This document shows positions 41,712-50,368 of a DNA stretch of 64,000 nt, one piece after another. Position 1 is the first letter of the stretch. The number at the start of each line of letters is the position of its first letter. The notes under the pieces were generated by a model. That model saw nothing but the letters and a program-made list of their open reading frames with translations, did not search any database and was not told the origin of the DNA. Origin of the DNA: Streptomyces griseocarneus (GTDB lineage: Bacteria; Actinomycetota; Actinomycetes; Streptomycetales; Streptomycetaceae); contig PENC01000007.1 in the NCBI GenBank assembly GCA_003674045.1, forward strand, positions 1 through 64,000, given 5' to 3'. Position numbers and translations under genes: made by a program.

Positions 41712-42781
41712 AAATCGTCATTGTCGGACTCGGCTATGCGGGAACTCGGTTCCACAAGGCGTTCACCAACGCCGCGGCTGCGGTGCCGGGCGCGACGCCG
41801 CCGGAATTCGCCTATGTCGGCCGCCGCAGGACCCGGGCGGACCTTCCTTATTACCCGACCGTCACGGCGGCCCTGGAGGGTTTCGGTCCGGATGTCGTGG
41901 TGGTGACCGTGCCGGACGCCGCGCACGCCGGGATCCTCACCGATCTGGCGGGCTTCCGCGGCTTCGTCGTGGCGGAGAAGCCGCTGGCCACCTCGCGGGA
42001 CGACCTGACGCCGGTGGAGAAGGCTCTCGACGGGGTGTCCGGCTTCTGCATGGACCTCGTGGAGCGGTACTCCGAGGCAACGACCGTTCTGCGCGCGTAC
42101 GTTCAGGACAACGGGCTGGAGCTCGTACGGGCCCATTTCCTCTGGGGCAAGGACAGGATCAACGACCACCGGCCCACCAGCGGGGTCCCCAGCGAGGTCA
42201 TCCATCCGCTGGACCTGGTGCAGTGGATCGCCGGGAACGGCCGGTCCCTCGACCTGGAGACGGTCCTGGGTACGCGGTCGGACTTCTCGGTCTCGGGCCC
42301 GGAGGTCCTCGACAGCGTCGCCCTCGGCGCACGGCTCGGGAACGGCGTGGTGACGGGCTACAGCAGCTTCGTGAACATCACCCGCAAGCGGGAGGTGGAC
42401 TTTGTCTTCCGGGACCCCGACGGCGAACTGACGTACGCGAGCGCCGTGTACGACACCCCCGTATGGGACGCCGACCGGCTGCGCGTCTGGCGGCGCCGGT
42501 CCACCGGTGACGAGGTGCTCCTCGAGGTGGAGACCGGGCGCGAACCGGTCGCCGAGGAGCAGGCGACCGTGGTGAAGCTCGGCCGGCTCGCCGCCGACGT
42601 CACCCGGTTCGTCGCCACGGGAGCGGCTCCCGACGTCCCGTTCCCCGGCCTCGCCGACGCGCTGGGCCTGCAGAACCTGCTCGACGCGATGGAGGGGAGG
42701 GCCCGCACCACGGGCCCCGTGACGTACTTCCCGCAGGGCCGGACGGTCCTCCAGGAAGCGGACTGGGAACGGCTCGGCTAA
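41708..42781 (+). CDS. Gfo/Idh/MocA-family oxidoreductase
   Basis: 357 residues from a GTG overlapping the GNAT stop. An N-terminal Rossmann fold (KIVIVGLGYAGTRFHKAF) and the family EKP motif (VAEKPLAT) at the end of the nucleotide-binding domain. The C-terminal substrate domain contains SEVIHPLDLVQW. NAD(P)-dependent reduction or oxidation of a keto, imine or hydroxyl group. In this locus a ketone or cyclic imine derived from 5-aminolevulinate is a plausible substrate, but nothing in the sequence fixes it. Confidence 0.9.
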   Translation: MKIVIVGLGYAGTRFHKAFTNAAAAVPGATPPEFAYVGRRRTRADLPYYPTVTAALEGFGPDVVVVTVPDAAHAGILTDLAGFRGFVVAEKPLATSRDDLTPVEKALDGVSGFCMDLVERYSEATTVLRAYVQDNGLELVRAHFLWGKDRINDHRPTSGVPSEVIHPLDLVQWIAGNGRSLDLETVLGTRSDFSVSGPEVLDSVALGARLGNGVVTGYSSFVNITRKREVDFVFRDPDGELTYASAVYDTPVWDADRLRVWRRRSTGDEVLLEVETGREPVAEEQATVVKLGRLAADVTRFVATGAAPDVPFPGLADALGLQNLLDAMEGRARTTGPVTYFPQGRTVLQEADWERLG

Positions 42782-42821
42782 GCGCTCCGCTGGAAGTCCA
42801 GTACGTCATCTGCGGGTGCGT

Positions 42822-42866
42822 CGTGGCTGGTCGCGCAGTTCCCCGCGCCCCTTCGGGGCGCTGCCG
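42822..42866 (+). repeat. Interspersed intergenic repeat, copy 4
   Basis: CGTGGCTGGTCGCGCAGTTC then CCCGCGCCCCTTCGGGGCGC. The GCGCCCC-TTC-GGGGCGC part is a perfect 7-bp hairpin that may terminate the GNAT-oxidoreductase transcript. Confidence 0.7.
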
Positions 42867-42964
42867 AACCGCACCGGACTTCACCAAGCCCGCTTAGCCC
42901 ACGGCATCACCACGCCGTCATCACGGCATCACACGGCAACACCACAGAGCCGGAGCCCGGCTCA

Positions 42965-43003
42965 CCGGAACCCCACCGGAACCCCACCGGAACCCCACCG
43001 GAA
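42965..43003 (+). repeat. Tandem 11-bp repeat before the AsnB gene
   Basis: CCGGAACCCCA is repeated 3.5 times without a break, ending 20 bp before the start codon. A related repeat with CCGGACCCCACCGGGAC lies just after the gene. Confidence 0.85.
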
Positions 43004-43022
43004 AACAGCTAAGGAGAAACAC

Positions 43023-44873
43023 ATGTGCGGCATAGCCGGCTGGGTGGACTTCGCTCGCGACGTCCGGCTGGAGAAGGAAACGCTCTCAGCGATCACCGAG
43101 ACGATGGCGTGCCGCGGCCCGGACGCCGAGGGCCTGTGGGCGGACGAGCACGCCGCGCTCGGACACCGCCGACTGTCCATCATCGACCTGGACGGCGGCC
43201 GTCAGCCGATGACGGCCGAGGAGGACGGCAGGACGCTCGCCGCCCTCACCTACAGCGGTGAGGTCTACAACTTCCAGGAGCTGCGCCGCGAGCTGCGCTC
43301 CCGCGGCCACCGCTTCCGTACCGACAGCGACACCGAGGTGGTGCTCCGCGCCTACCTGGAGTGGGGCGAGGACCTGGTGACGCGCCTCAACGGCATGTAC
43401 GCCTTCGCCCTGTGGGACGCCCGCAAGCAGGAGCTGCTGCTCATCCGCGACCGCATGGGCGTCAAGCCGCTCTACTACTACCCGCTCCCGGACGGTGTGG
43501 TCTTCGGCTCCGAGCCGAAGGCCATCCTCGGGCACCCGTCCGTGCCCCGCCGTGTCGCCGCGGACGGGCTGCGCGAGGTGCTGGAGATGGTGAAGACGCC
43601 CGAGCACGGCGTCTTCGCCGGACTCCACGAGGTGCGGCCGGGCCAGCTGATCCGGATCCGTCCCGAGGGGCTGTCCAAGCGCACCTACTGGCGCCTGGAG
43701 GCCCGTGAGCACACGGACGACCTCGACACCACGATCAGCACGGTGCGCGGGCTGCTCGAGGACATCGTGGAGCGCCAGATCGTCGCGGACGTCCCGCTGG
43801 GCTCCCTGCTGTCGGGCGGTCTGGACTCCTCGGCCATCACGGCGCTGGCCCACAAGAAGCTCCTCGCGCGCGGGGAGGGTCCGGTGCGGTCCTTCTCCGT
43901 CGACTTCGCCGAGCACGGGGCCTCGTTCGCGGAGGACCCGGTGCGCGGCACCGCCGACGCGCCCTTCGTCCGGGACGTGGTCCAGCACATCGGCGCGGAC
44001 CACAGCGAGATCATCCTGGACAGCAAGGGGCTGGCCGATCCGGCGCTGCGCGCCTCGGTGCTGCGGGCCCTCGACCTGCCGCCCGCCTACTGGGGTGACA
44101 TGTGGCCGTCCCTGTACCGGCTGTTCCAGGCCGTGCGGAGCCAGTCCACGGTGGCCCTCTCGGGCGAGTCCGCGGACGAGGTGTTCGGCGGCTACCGCTG
44201 GTTCTTCGACTCCGAGGCGATCCAGGCGGAGACCTTCCCCTGGCTCACCTCCGCCACCGGCGCGTACTTCGACGGCAAGTCGCTCTTCGACCAGGGCCTG
44301 CTCCAGAAGCTGGACATGCCGGGCTTCCTCCGCGACAGCTACGCGCAGGCCCTCGCCGAGGCGCCCGAGCTGCCCGGCGAGGACGCGACGAACCGGCGCA
44401 TGCGGCAGATGAGTTACGTCAACCTCACCCGCTTCGTGCAGACCCTGCTGGACCGCAAGGACCGCATGAGCATGGCGGTCGGCCTGGAAGTGCGCGTGCC
44501 GTTCTGCGACCACCGGCTCGTCGAGTACGTCTTCAACGTTCCGTGGGAGATGAAGTCCTTCGACGGCCGGGAGAAGAGCCTGCTGCGGGCCGCCACCGCC
44601 GACCTGCTGCCGGCCTCGGTCGTGGAGCGGAAGAAGAGCCCGTACCCCACCACCCAGGACCCGGCGTACGAGCAGGCTCTGCGCGCCGAGCTCGGGGCGG
44701 TGCTCGCGGACCCCGGTGCGCCCGTGCTCCCGCTGATCGACCGGGACGCCGTCAAGCGCCTGCTGAGCTCCCCGGTGGGACAGATGAGCGCGCAGTACGA
44801 GCGCTCGGGCCTGGAGATGGCCCTCTCGCTCAACTCCTGGCTCTCGTCGTACGACATCAGCCTGGAGATCTGA
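43023..44873 (+). CDS. asnB: Glutamine-dependent asparagine synthetase-like amidotransferase
   Basis: 616 residues, ATG behind AAGGAGAAAC. The N-terminal class II glutaminase starts with the nucleophile C2 (MCGIAGW) and keeps the R-G-P-D loop (CRGPDAEG) and SGEVYNFQELR. The synthetase domain has the pyrophosphatase P-loop SGGLDSS (264-270) and the GESADEVFGGYRWFF motif. It activates a carboxylate with ATP and transfers glutamine ammonia. Primary asparagine synthesis is possible. Its place beside ALAS, an oxidoreductase and GNAT suggests amide formation on a pathway intermediate such as the levulinate carboxylate. It is flanked by related tandem repeats. Confidence 0.92.
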   Translation: MCGIAGWVDFARDVRLEKETLSAITETMACRGPDAEGLWADEHAALGHRRLSIIDLDGGRQPMTAEEDGRTLAALTYSGEVYNFQELRRELRSRGHRFRTDSDTEVVLRAYLEWGEDLVTRLNGMYAFALWDARKQELLLIRDRMGVKPLYYYPLPDGVVFGSEPKAILGHPSVPRRVAADGLREVLEMVKTPEHGVFAGLHEVRPGQLIRIRPEGLSKRTYWRLEAREHTDDLDTTISTVRGLLEDIVERQIVADVPLGSLLSGGLDSSAITALAHKKLLARGEGPVRSFSVDFAEHGASFAEDPVRGTADAPFVRDVVQHIGADHSEIILDSKGLADPALRASVLRALDLPPAYWGDMWPSLYRLFQAVRSQSTVALSGESADEVFGGYRWFFDSEAIQAETFPWLTSATGAYFDGKSLFDQGLLQKLDMPGFLRDSYAQALAEAPELPGEDATNRRMRQMSYVNLTRFVQTLLDRKDRMSMAVGLEVRVPFCDHRLVEYVFNVPWEMKSFDGREKSLLRAATADLLPASVVERKKSPYPTTQDPAYEQALRAELGAVLADPGAPVLPLIDRDAVKRLLSSPVGQMSAQYERSGLEMALSLNSWLSSYDISLEI

Positions 44874-44947
44874 GCCACGATCCGGTGGCGGGGCCGGGAC
44901 AGGCCCCGCCACCACCGGCAGGACCCGCCGCCCCCGTGCGGGACCTG

Positions 44948-44984
44948 CCGGACCCCACCGGGACGTACCGGACCCCACCGGGAC
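44948..44984 (+). repeat. Direct repeat after the AsnB gene
   Basis: CCGGACCCCACCGGGAC occurs at 44948-44964 and 44968-44984 (20-bp period). It is similar to the tandem repeat on the 5' side of the gene. Confidence 0.8.
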
Positions 44985-45019
44985 CGGCGGACACATTGCC
45001 GGGCCCGCGGGACCCGTCG

Positions 45020-45373
45020 CTACGGGTGCGTCTCCGGTGACGTGTAGCCGCACCGCACCGCATGCCCCAGCAGCTGGTCCAGGAGGCCCGGGAACCGGCT
45101 CTGGAGCTCCTCCAGGCGGAGCGAGTTGAAGCACCGCGTGCCCTCGGAGCGGACGAAGAGCACCCCCGCCTCCCGGAGGATCTTCAGATGGTGGGTCATC
45201 GTCGACTTGGCTATGCCACCGCCGAGTTCACCCGCGGTGCGCTCCGAACCGTCCGCCAGCGCGACCGTGATGCCGAGACGCGTGGCATCGCTCAGCGCGA
45301 ACAGCACAGCGGGCAAGTGGATATCCGCGATGTCGGGATGAAAGTAACGGCGCACGTCCCCAGAATCGCACAC
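45020..45373 (-). CDS. ArsR-family winged-helix regulator
   Basis: 117 residues from a GTG; a second in-frame GTG lies 18 bp downstream and neither has a clear site. The ArsR fold shows FALSDATRLGITVALADG, TAGELGGGIAKSTMTHHLKILREAGVL with the recognition helix, and the wing VRSEGTRCFNSLR. No metal-binding CxC motif is visible, so it probably senses an organic ligand. It is divergent from the MFS exporter gene with 105 bp between, and it most likely represses the exporter. Confidence 0.9.
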   Translation of the reverse strand: MCDSGDVRRYFHPDIADIHLPAVLFALSDATRLGITVALADGSERTAGELGGGIAKSTMTHHLKILREAGVLFVRSEGTRCFNSLRLEELQSRFPGLLDQLLGHAVRCGYTSPETHP

Positions 45374-45412
45374 CCTGGCGTGGGAGCCATGGCCGAAACC
45401 TGCCCCTCCCGC

Positions 45413-45443
45413 TTGCGCCGGACGCCGGTGATCCGGTTATGTT
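45413..45443 (+). promoter_or_regulatory. Candidate promoter of the MFS exporter
   Basis: TTGCGC (45413-45418), an 18-19 bp spacer and TTATGT/TATGTT (45437-45443), upstream of the AAAGGAG site at 45467-45473. The AT-richer TTCCATTGCACTACGATCAT that follows may be the ArsR operator. Confidence 0.45.
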
Positions 45444-45478
45444 CCATTGCACTACGATCATCGAACAAAGGAGCCCTG

Positions 45479-46678
45479 GTGAAACTCGTCTACCTGTTGG
45501 GGCTGGGCGCGTTCGCCCTGGGTCTGGACGCCTACGTCACGGCCGGACTGCTCCCGGTCATCGCCGACGATTTCAACTCGTCCGTGTCCGCCACGGGCCA
45601 GATGGTCACCACGTTCACCCTGGCCTATGCCATCGCGTCGCCCATCTTCGCCGCGCTGCTCTCCGCCAGCCGGGCCCGGCTCGGGCTGCTGAGCGCCCTC
45701 GCGGTGTTCGCGCTCGCCAACATAGGCAGCGCTCTCGCCGGGAACCTGCCGGTGCTGCTGATCACGCGGGCGTTCGCGGGTGTCGGCGCGGGCCTCTACC
45801 TGGCGCTCGCCGCAGCAGGCGCGGCGTCGCTGGTGGACAAGGAGCGCCGGGGCCGGGCCCTCGCCATCATCATGGGCGGCATGAGCTCCGGCACGGTGCT
45901 CGGCGTTCCCGCGGGTGTGTTCATCGCCCAGCACCTGGGGTGGCGGACCACCTTGTGGATCGTCGCCGCCATCGGCCTCGTGTCCTTCCTCGGCCTGGCC
46001 CTCCGCCTGCCCGTCCTGCCCGCGACATCGTCGGTGACCCTGCGGCAGCGGGCCGCGGTGATCGCGGACCCGCGGGTCGCCTCCATCGTCGGTGTCTCCT
46101 TCTTCGCCGCGGTCGCCAGCCTCGGGCTGTACACCTACTTCGCCCCCGTCATGGAGAGCGGCAGCATGGGGAACGTCGGCAACGTCACCCCCTACCTGTG
46201 GGCCTGGGGCATCGGCGGTGTCGTCGGCAGTGTGCTCATCGGCCGCCTCGTCGACCGGGGACGCCCCTACGCGCTCGTGGTCGGCATCCTCGTCCTGCTG
46301 GTCCTCTCCCTGCTCGCCTTCCGTGTCACCGCGGCGATCCACCCGTTGATCTCCCTGGTGCCCATCGCGGTCTGGGGCGGCGTGGGCTGGGCGCTCCAGG
46401 TGCCGCAGCAGAACGACCTCCTCGCGGCGCGCGGCGACAACGGCGGCTCGGTGGCCGTCGCGCTCAACGAGTCCGCCCTGTATCTGGGGAGCGCGGTCGG
46501 CTCCGGACTCGGCGGCGTCGCCTTCTCCCTCGGCTGGGACAGCTCGGTGCTGCCGCTGTGGGCCGCGGGCTTCGCGCTGGCGGGCCTGCTGCTCCAGGTG
46601 ACCGGGGTCCGGATCTCGGCGGCCCGTCGCTCCGGCAAGGCCGTGCCCCAGGAGGCCGCACCCGAGGCAGCGCTGTGA
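45479..46678 (+). CDS. MFS transporter, DHA1-type exporter
   Basis: 399 residues from a GTG behind AAAGGAG. Twelve hydrophobic segments are visible. The first is LLGLGAFALGLDAYVTAGLLPVI, the usual D-x-x-V/T pattern of drug:proton antiporters, and an RGRALAII-type loop follows TM4. It probably exports the locus product from the cytoplasm, with repression by the divergent ArsR protein. The specificity is unknown. Confidence 0.9.
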   Translation: MKLVYLLGLGAFALGLDAYVTAGLLPVIADDFNSSVSATGQMVTTFTLAYAIASPIFAALLSASRARLGLLSALAVFALANIGSALAGNLPVLLITRAFAGVGAGLYLALAAAGAASLVDKERRGRALAIIMGGMSSGTVLGVPAGVFIAQHLGWRTTLWIVAAIGLVSFLGLALRLPVLPATSSVTLRQRAAVIADPRVASIVGVSFFAAVASLGLYTYFAPVMESGSMGNVGNVTPYLWAWGIGGVVGSVLIGRLVDRGRPYALVVGILVLLVLSLLAFRVTAAIHPLISLVPIAVWGGVGWALQVPQQNDLLAARGDNGGSVAVALNESALYLGSAVGSGLGGVAFSLGWDSSVLPLWAAGFALAGLLLQVTGVRISAARRSGKAVPQEAAPEAAL

Positions 46679-46855
46679 CCTGCTGACATACCACTGCCCG
46701 GGACAGCGGGAACGCCTCGCTCACCCCACGGGACGTCATACGGCCCGCCGCCTATAGTGACCATGGGGCGGCGGGCCTGCACGTCGTCTCTTGCCACTTG
46801 TTGCCGCAGGTCACGGGGCGGCGAGTGCCGGAGCGGAGGGGGCGTTCTGACACAT

Positions 46856-47938
46856 ATGGACCACAGTTGCGGAGTCGTCTCCGAGGCGCTGAAACGTTTC
46901 GAGCCCGACATCCTGGCGGATCTGAGAGAGGCTCTCCGGGGCCACGGCAATGAGATCGCCGATCCGCTCGTCTGGGAAGAGACCTGTCAGCAGGCACGCG
47001 GCATCGTCGAGGACTGCGCCGCGTCCCTGCGCCATGCGTGGCGCAGGCCCGACGAGCGGGACATCGCCCTCTCGGCACGGCTCGGCCTGCGCAACGCCTC
47101 ACGGTCCGTCCACCCCGCCGCCGTGATCCGCGCCTGCAGCGTGCTGTTCGACGTGTGCCTGCCCTATCTGCGCAAGGCGGCCGCCGAGGCTCCCCCCGAG
47201 CGGGGCGAGGAGCTTCTCGCGCTGGCCCTGCACACGTTCAACCGCAGCGTCGGCGGCCGCGTCGAGGCCCTGATGCGGGGATACCACTCCTATCTCCTGA
47301 CCCAGGTCGGCGAGGCGAACTCGGCGGACAGGCTGCGGCTGTCCCGCGATGTGCACGACCACCTCGGCAACGACCTCGCCACGGCCCTCCGCTTCCTGGA
47401 GCTGCACGCGGCCGAGGAGACGGACGGCGTCCTGCCGCCACGCCTCGCCGGTGCCCATGCCTCCGTGCGGGAGGCCATCCTCAGTATTCAGGCACTGGTC
47501 AACGGGTTGCGCATCCGGGTTCCCGGCGCCGGACTCGAAGCGGCCTTGAACGCGTTCCTCGAATCCGTCGACGCCGATCAGGTCCGCGTCGACATCGTGA
47601 TCTGCGGTGACGAGAGCTGGGTCGACCCGGGTCTCCGCGAGGAGATCTTCGTCATCCTGCGGGAGTGCCTGCGCAACGCGCTCAGCCATGCCCGGGCGGG
47701 ACACATCGTCGTCTGGGCGGACATCACGCCGAGCGAGATCATCGCGACGGTCGAGGACGACGGCATCGGCTTCGACCCCGGCGCGCTCGCGCCCGGGTCG
47801 GACAGCGGGCTGTCGTCGGTGCGGGAACGGGCCGGTCTCCAGGGTGGTTCGGCCGACTGGAACAGCGGCAGCGGCAGCGGCACTCGCGTGACGCTGCGGA
47901 TACCGAACCACCGCGGCGGCGCGAAGGAGACGGCGTGA
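46856..47938 (+). CDS. Soluble NarL-type sensor histidine kinase
   Basis: 360 residues. The ATG is 15 nt from the GGAGGGGG site, so the start is moderately certain. No membrane helix. An N-terminal all-helical sensor-like domain (about 1-150) is followed by HisKA_3 with H167 (LSRDVHDHLGNDL) and the HATPase (LRECLRNALSHA, EDDGIGFDPG, then SGLSSVRERAGLQGG). It should read a cytoplasmic signal and phosphorylate the response regulator encoded next, which overlaps it by 4 bp. Confidence 0.9.
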   Translation: MDHSCGVVSEALKRFEPDILADLREALRGHGNEIADPLVWEETCQQARGIVEDCAASLRHAWRRPDERDIALSARLGLRNASRSVHPAAVIRACSVLFDVCLPYLRKAAAEAPPERGEELLALALHTFNRSVGGRVEALMRGYHSYLLTQVGEANSADRLRLSRDVHDHLGNDLATALRFLELHAAEETDGVLPPRLAGAHASVREAILSIQALVNGLRIRVPGAGLEAALNAFLESVDADQVRVDIVICGDESWVDPGLREEIFVILRECLRNALSHARAGHIVVWADITPSEIIATVEDDGIGFDPGALAPGSDSGLSSVRERAGLQGGSADWNSGSGSGTRVTLRIPNHRGGAKETA

Positions 47939-48591
47939 ACCGGCCACCCGTCCGCGTCGTGATCGCCGATGACCACACGCTGCTGCGCCAGGCGCTCGCG
48001 GATCTGCTCGGCATGGAGAGCGACTTCACCGTCGTGGCCCTGGCCGGGGACGGCCTGTCGGCGGTCGAGGCGGCACGGACCCACCAGCCGGACGTTCTCC
48101 TCCTCGACGTCGAGATGCCGCGGAGCGAGGCCGCGGACACCGTCCGGAAGGTGGCCGCCGTCGCGCGGGACACCCGGGTCATCATCCTCACGATGCACAC
48201 GGACGCCCGGCTCATGCAGAGCCTGAGCCGACTGGGCATCAGCGGATACCTGCACAAGGGCGTGGACCGGCAGGCCCTCACCGGGGCGATCCGGGCGGCC
48301 GCCGTGGACGATCAGACCGTGCACGTCTCGCTGCCCCGGCAGGCGCCGCCCGCCCCCGGACCGGCCGTGCCCGGCACCGGCACCGTCCGTCTGACCGACC
48401 GCGAGCTCCAGGTCCTGCGCCTCGTGGCCCGCGCGATGAGCAACCGGCAGATCGCCCACGAGCTCGCGCTGAGCGAGGGCACGGTCAAGCGGCACCTGCG
48501 GAACACCTTCGCCAAACTGGGCGCCGTCTCACGCCTCGACGCGGTGAACAAGGCGGTTGCCGCGGCACTCCTGAGCCCACCGGCCAGGTGA
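47935..48591 (+). CDS. NarL/LuxR-type response regulator
   Basis: 218 residues, GTG overlapping the kinase stop (GTGA) behind GAAGGAG. The receiver has D58 (LLLDVEMP) and K107-like YLHKGV. The LuxR helix-turn-helix is LTDRELQVLRLVARAMSN ... GTVKRHLRNTFAKLGAVSR. It is the probable pathway-specific activator of the ALAS/AsnB locus or the LysR gene, by position only. Confidence 0.94.
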   Translation: MNRPPVRVVIADDHTLLRQALADLLGMESDFTVVALAGDGLSAVEAARTHQPDVLLLDVEMPRSEAADTVRKVAAVARDTRVIILTMHTDARLMQSLSRLGISGYLHKGVDRQALTGAIRAAAVDDQTVHVSLPRQAPPAPGPAVPGTGTVRLTDRELQVLRLVARAMSNRQIAHELALSEGTVKRHLRNTFAKLGAVSRLDAVNKAVAAALLSPPAR

Positions 48592-48691
48592 CGAGAAGTC
48601 GCGGCCTTACCGGGCATCTGCTTCCTTATTGGACAGGCGAGAGGCGCCCATGGCCTTCGTTCCGCAACCTTGAGGTGGGACCGCCCATGTT

Positions 48692-48722
48692 TCTTTCGGT
48701 CCACCCCCGGAGTCTTTCGGTC
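48692..48722 (+). promoter_or_regulatory. Direct repeats upstream of the LysR gene
   Basis: TCTTTCGGTC at 48692-48701 and 48713-48722, exactly 21 bp apart (two helical turns). A -10-like TAGGGT lies at 48754-48759. The repeats would sit near -42 and -63, the usual place for a response-regulator or SARP activator site. Confidence 0.5.
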
Positions 48723-48807
48723 TGCTGACGGCGCGCCTGTCGGAACCCGCGCGTAGGGTCGGTTTTCAGGCCCATCAGGGGGATGTGTGGCCGGAAGAGG
48801 AGTAGCG

Positions 48808-49704
48808 ATGTCAGCCATGGATGTCGGTCTTCGGCACTTGCGGGACTTCCTCGCGGTTTCCGACACCCTCAGCTTCACCCGCGCCGCCGCGGAGCTCGGG
48901 ATGACCCAGCCCGCGCTGAGCCGCTCGATCCGCAGGCTCGAGGAGCTGATGAACGTCCGGCTCTTCGACCGGACGACTCGCGAGGTCTGCCTGAGCAGCG
49001 CGGGAACGGAGCTGCGGGAGAAGCTGGTCGATCTGTTCCCCCGGCTCAAGTCGGCGCTGCTCCCCGAGGGGACGGACGAGCCGCTGCGGCTCGGGTTCTC
49101 CTGGCTCCTGCCCGACGGATGGCTGCACGAGGCCATCACGCGCTTCGAGGAGGAGACCGGTGTCGCCGTGGACCTGGCGCGGCAGGACGAGCCGGCCTTC
49201 GGCTTCGAGCGGGGCGCGGTCGACCTGGCCATCGTCCGGGGGCACCGGCCGGCGGGCGGCACGTACGTCACCCGCCTCGGTGAGGAGCGCTACGTCGCGG
49301 CGGTGTCGTCCACCTGCCGCCTGGCCGCGCGGGACCGGGTCACGCGCGGCGACCTGCTCGAACGGCAGCTGCTGCTGCCCCCGGGCAGCGGTACGGCCTT
49401 CGAGGAGTGGATCGGGCCCCGGGCCGGAGCGACCGCGGTGCGCTGCCGGAACTTCGACGAATGGCTGGAGTCGGTGGCCACGGGCAAAGGTGTCGGGCTG
49501 GTGCCCGAGCTGGTGCTCCGCCGCCGGCTCCATCCCCTCGTCGTCTTCCTCCCCGTCATCGACCCCCCGAGCGCGCCCGTGACCCTCGTGCGTCCCGCCC
49601 AGGGCGCCCACCCCCTGGCGGGCAGGTTCACCGAGCTGGCCCAGGAGGCCAGGGTCGCGCGGCGGCGCCTGACCGCTGCGCGCCGTCCGGTCATGGCGGC
49701 CTGA
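48808..49704 (+). CDS. LysR-family transcriptional regulator
   Basis: 298 residues. The ATG behind AGAGGAG is preferred over a GTG 21 bp upstream. The N-terminal helix-turn-helix is LRDFLAVSDTLSFTRAAAELGMTQPALSRSIRRLEELMNVRLF in outline, followed by a periplasmic-binding-like effector domain (about 90-290). It lies at the right end of the putative ALAS locus, without a divergent target gene. The preceding direct repeats suggest it is itself regulated. Confidence 0.92.
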   Translation: MSAMDVGLRHLRDFLAVSDTLSFTRAAAELGMTQPALSRSIRRLEELMNVRLFDRTTREVCLSSAGTELREKLVDLFPRLKSALLPEGTDEPLRLGFSWLLPDGWLHEAITRFEEETGVAVDLARQDEPAFGFERGAVDLAIVRGHRPAGGTYVTRLGEERYVAAVSSTCRLAARDRVTRGDLLERQLLLPPGSGTAFEEWIGPRAGATAVRCRNFDEWLESVATGKGVGLVPELVLRRRLHPLVVFLPVIDPPSAPVTLVRPAQGAHPLAGRFTELAQEARVARRRLTAARRPVMAA

Positions 49705-49734
49705 GGTGTCACCCGTTCCGCGGTCCTGAGGCCG

Positions 49735-50235
49735 TCACTCCGGCGGGTCCTGAAGATCCGAGACGACCAGGCTGTCCAGGCGCACCTGGTACCAGACGTC
49801 CTGCGAGGCACCGCTGCCCCAGCGCTCCGTGACGACCACCGTGGTGTGGCCCATGCCGCTGCCCTCGTAACGGGTGGTCCAGGAATCCGGGACGTTCTGC
49901 GCGCGGAAGACGGGGTCGGCGTCGTGGAGCTCCGCCCACGCGTCCAGGCGCTTGTTCAGCTCCGGCGTCAGGTACGTGCCACGCACCTGACCGGGGGTCT
50001 GCTTGCCCTTGTGGAGGGCCGCCTGGCGGTACTCGCGCAAGAAGGCGTCGACCCGGACCTCGGCCCGGGACGGCTGCGCCCGGACTGCGGCAGCGGCCGT
50101 CGACGTGTCGGCCGCGACGGCCGACGCCGCCAGGGGAACGGCCGTCACCAGAAGCGCGGTGGTGGCGGTCGCGGCAGCGCAAAGCCTCATACGGTTCAAG
50201 CGGTTCAAGCGGTTCAAGCGGTTCAAGGCATTCAT
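49735..50235 (-). CDS. Secreted hypothetical protein with repeat-coded N-terminus
   Basis: 166 residues from the first ATG. The first 15 residues are MNA(LNR)4, coded by a 9-bp tandem repeat. A standard signal peptide follows (MRLCAAATATTALLVTAVPLAASAVA). The second ATG at residue 16 is therefore an equally good start, and neither has a ribosome-binding site. The mature part has a TYLTPELNKRLDAWAELHDADPVF helix and a beta-rich end (HTTVVVTERWGSG, VWYQVRLDSLVV), like small Streptomyces secreted domains related to NTF2 folds. Function unknown. Confidence 0.7.
   Translation of the reverse strand: MNALNRLNRLNRLNRMRLCAAATATTALLVTAVPLAASAVAADTSTAAAAVRAQPSRAEVRVDAFLREYRQAALHKGKQTPGQVRGTYLTPELNKRLDAWAELHDADPVFRAQNVPDSWTTRYEGSGMGHTTVVVTERWGSGASQDVWYQVRLDSLVVSDLQDPPE
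50192..50227 (-). repeat. 9-bp tandem repeat inside a coding sequence
   Basis: CGGTTCAAG is repeated four times. On the coding strand each copy gives Leu-Asn-Arg in frame, so copy-number change would alter the N-region length without a frameshift. Confidence 0.95.
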
Positions 50236-50368
50236 GAGTTCATCGCGTACCCATAAATGCGCACATCACTCGTCCGAGTGGACCTTGGGAGATCATCGGC
50301 GCGGCTAGAGTCGGAATACGGTCGATCCGGGGCGCACGGGGTGTCCCGAGGGGAGGGCAAGTTTCCGC

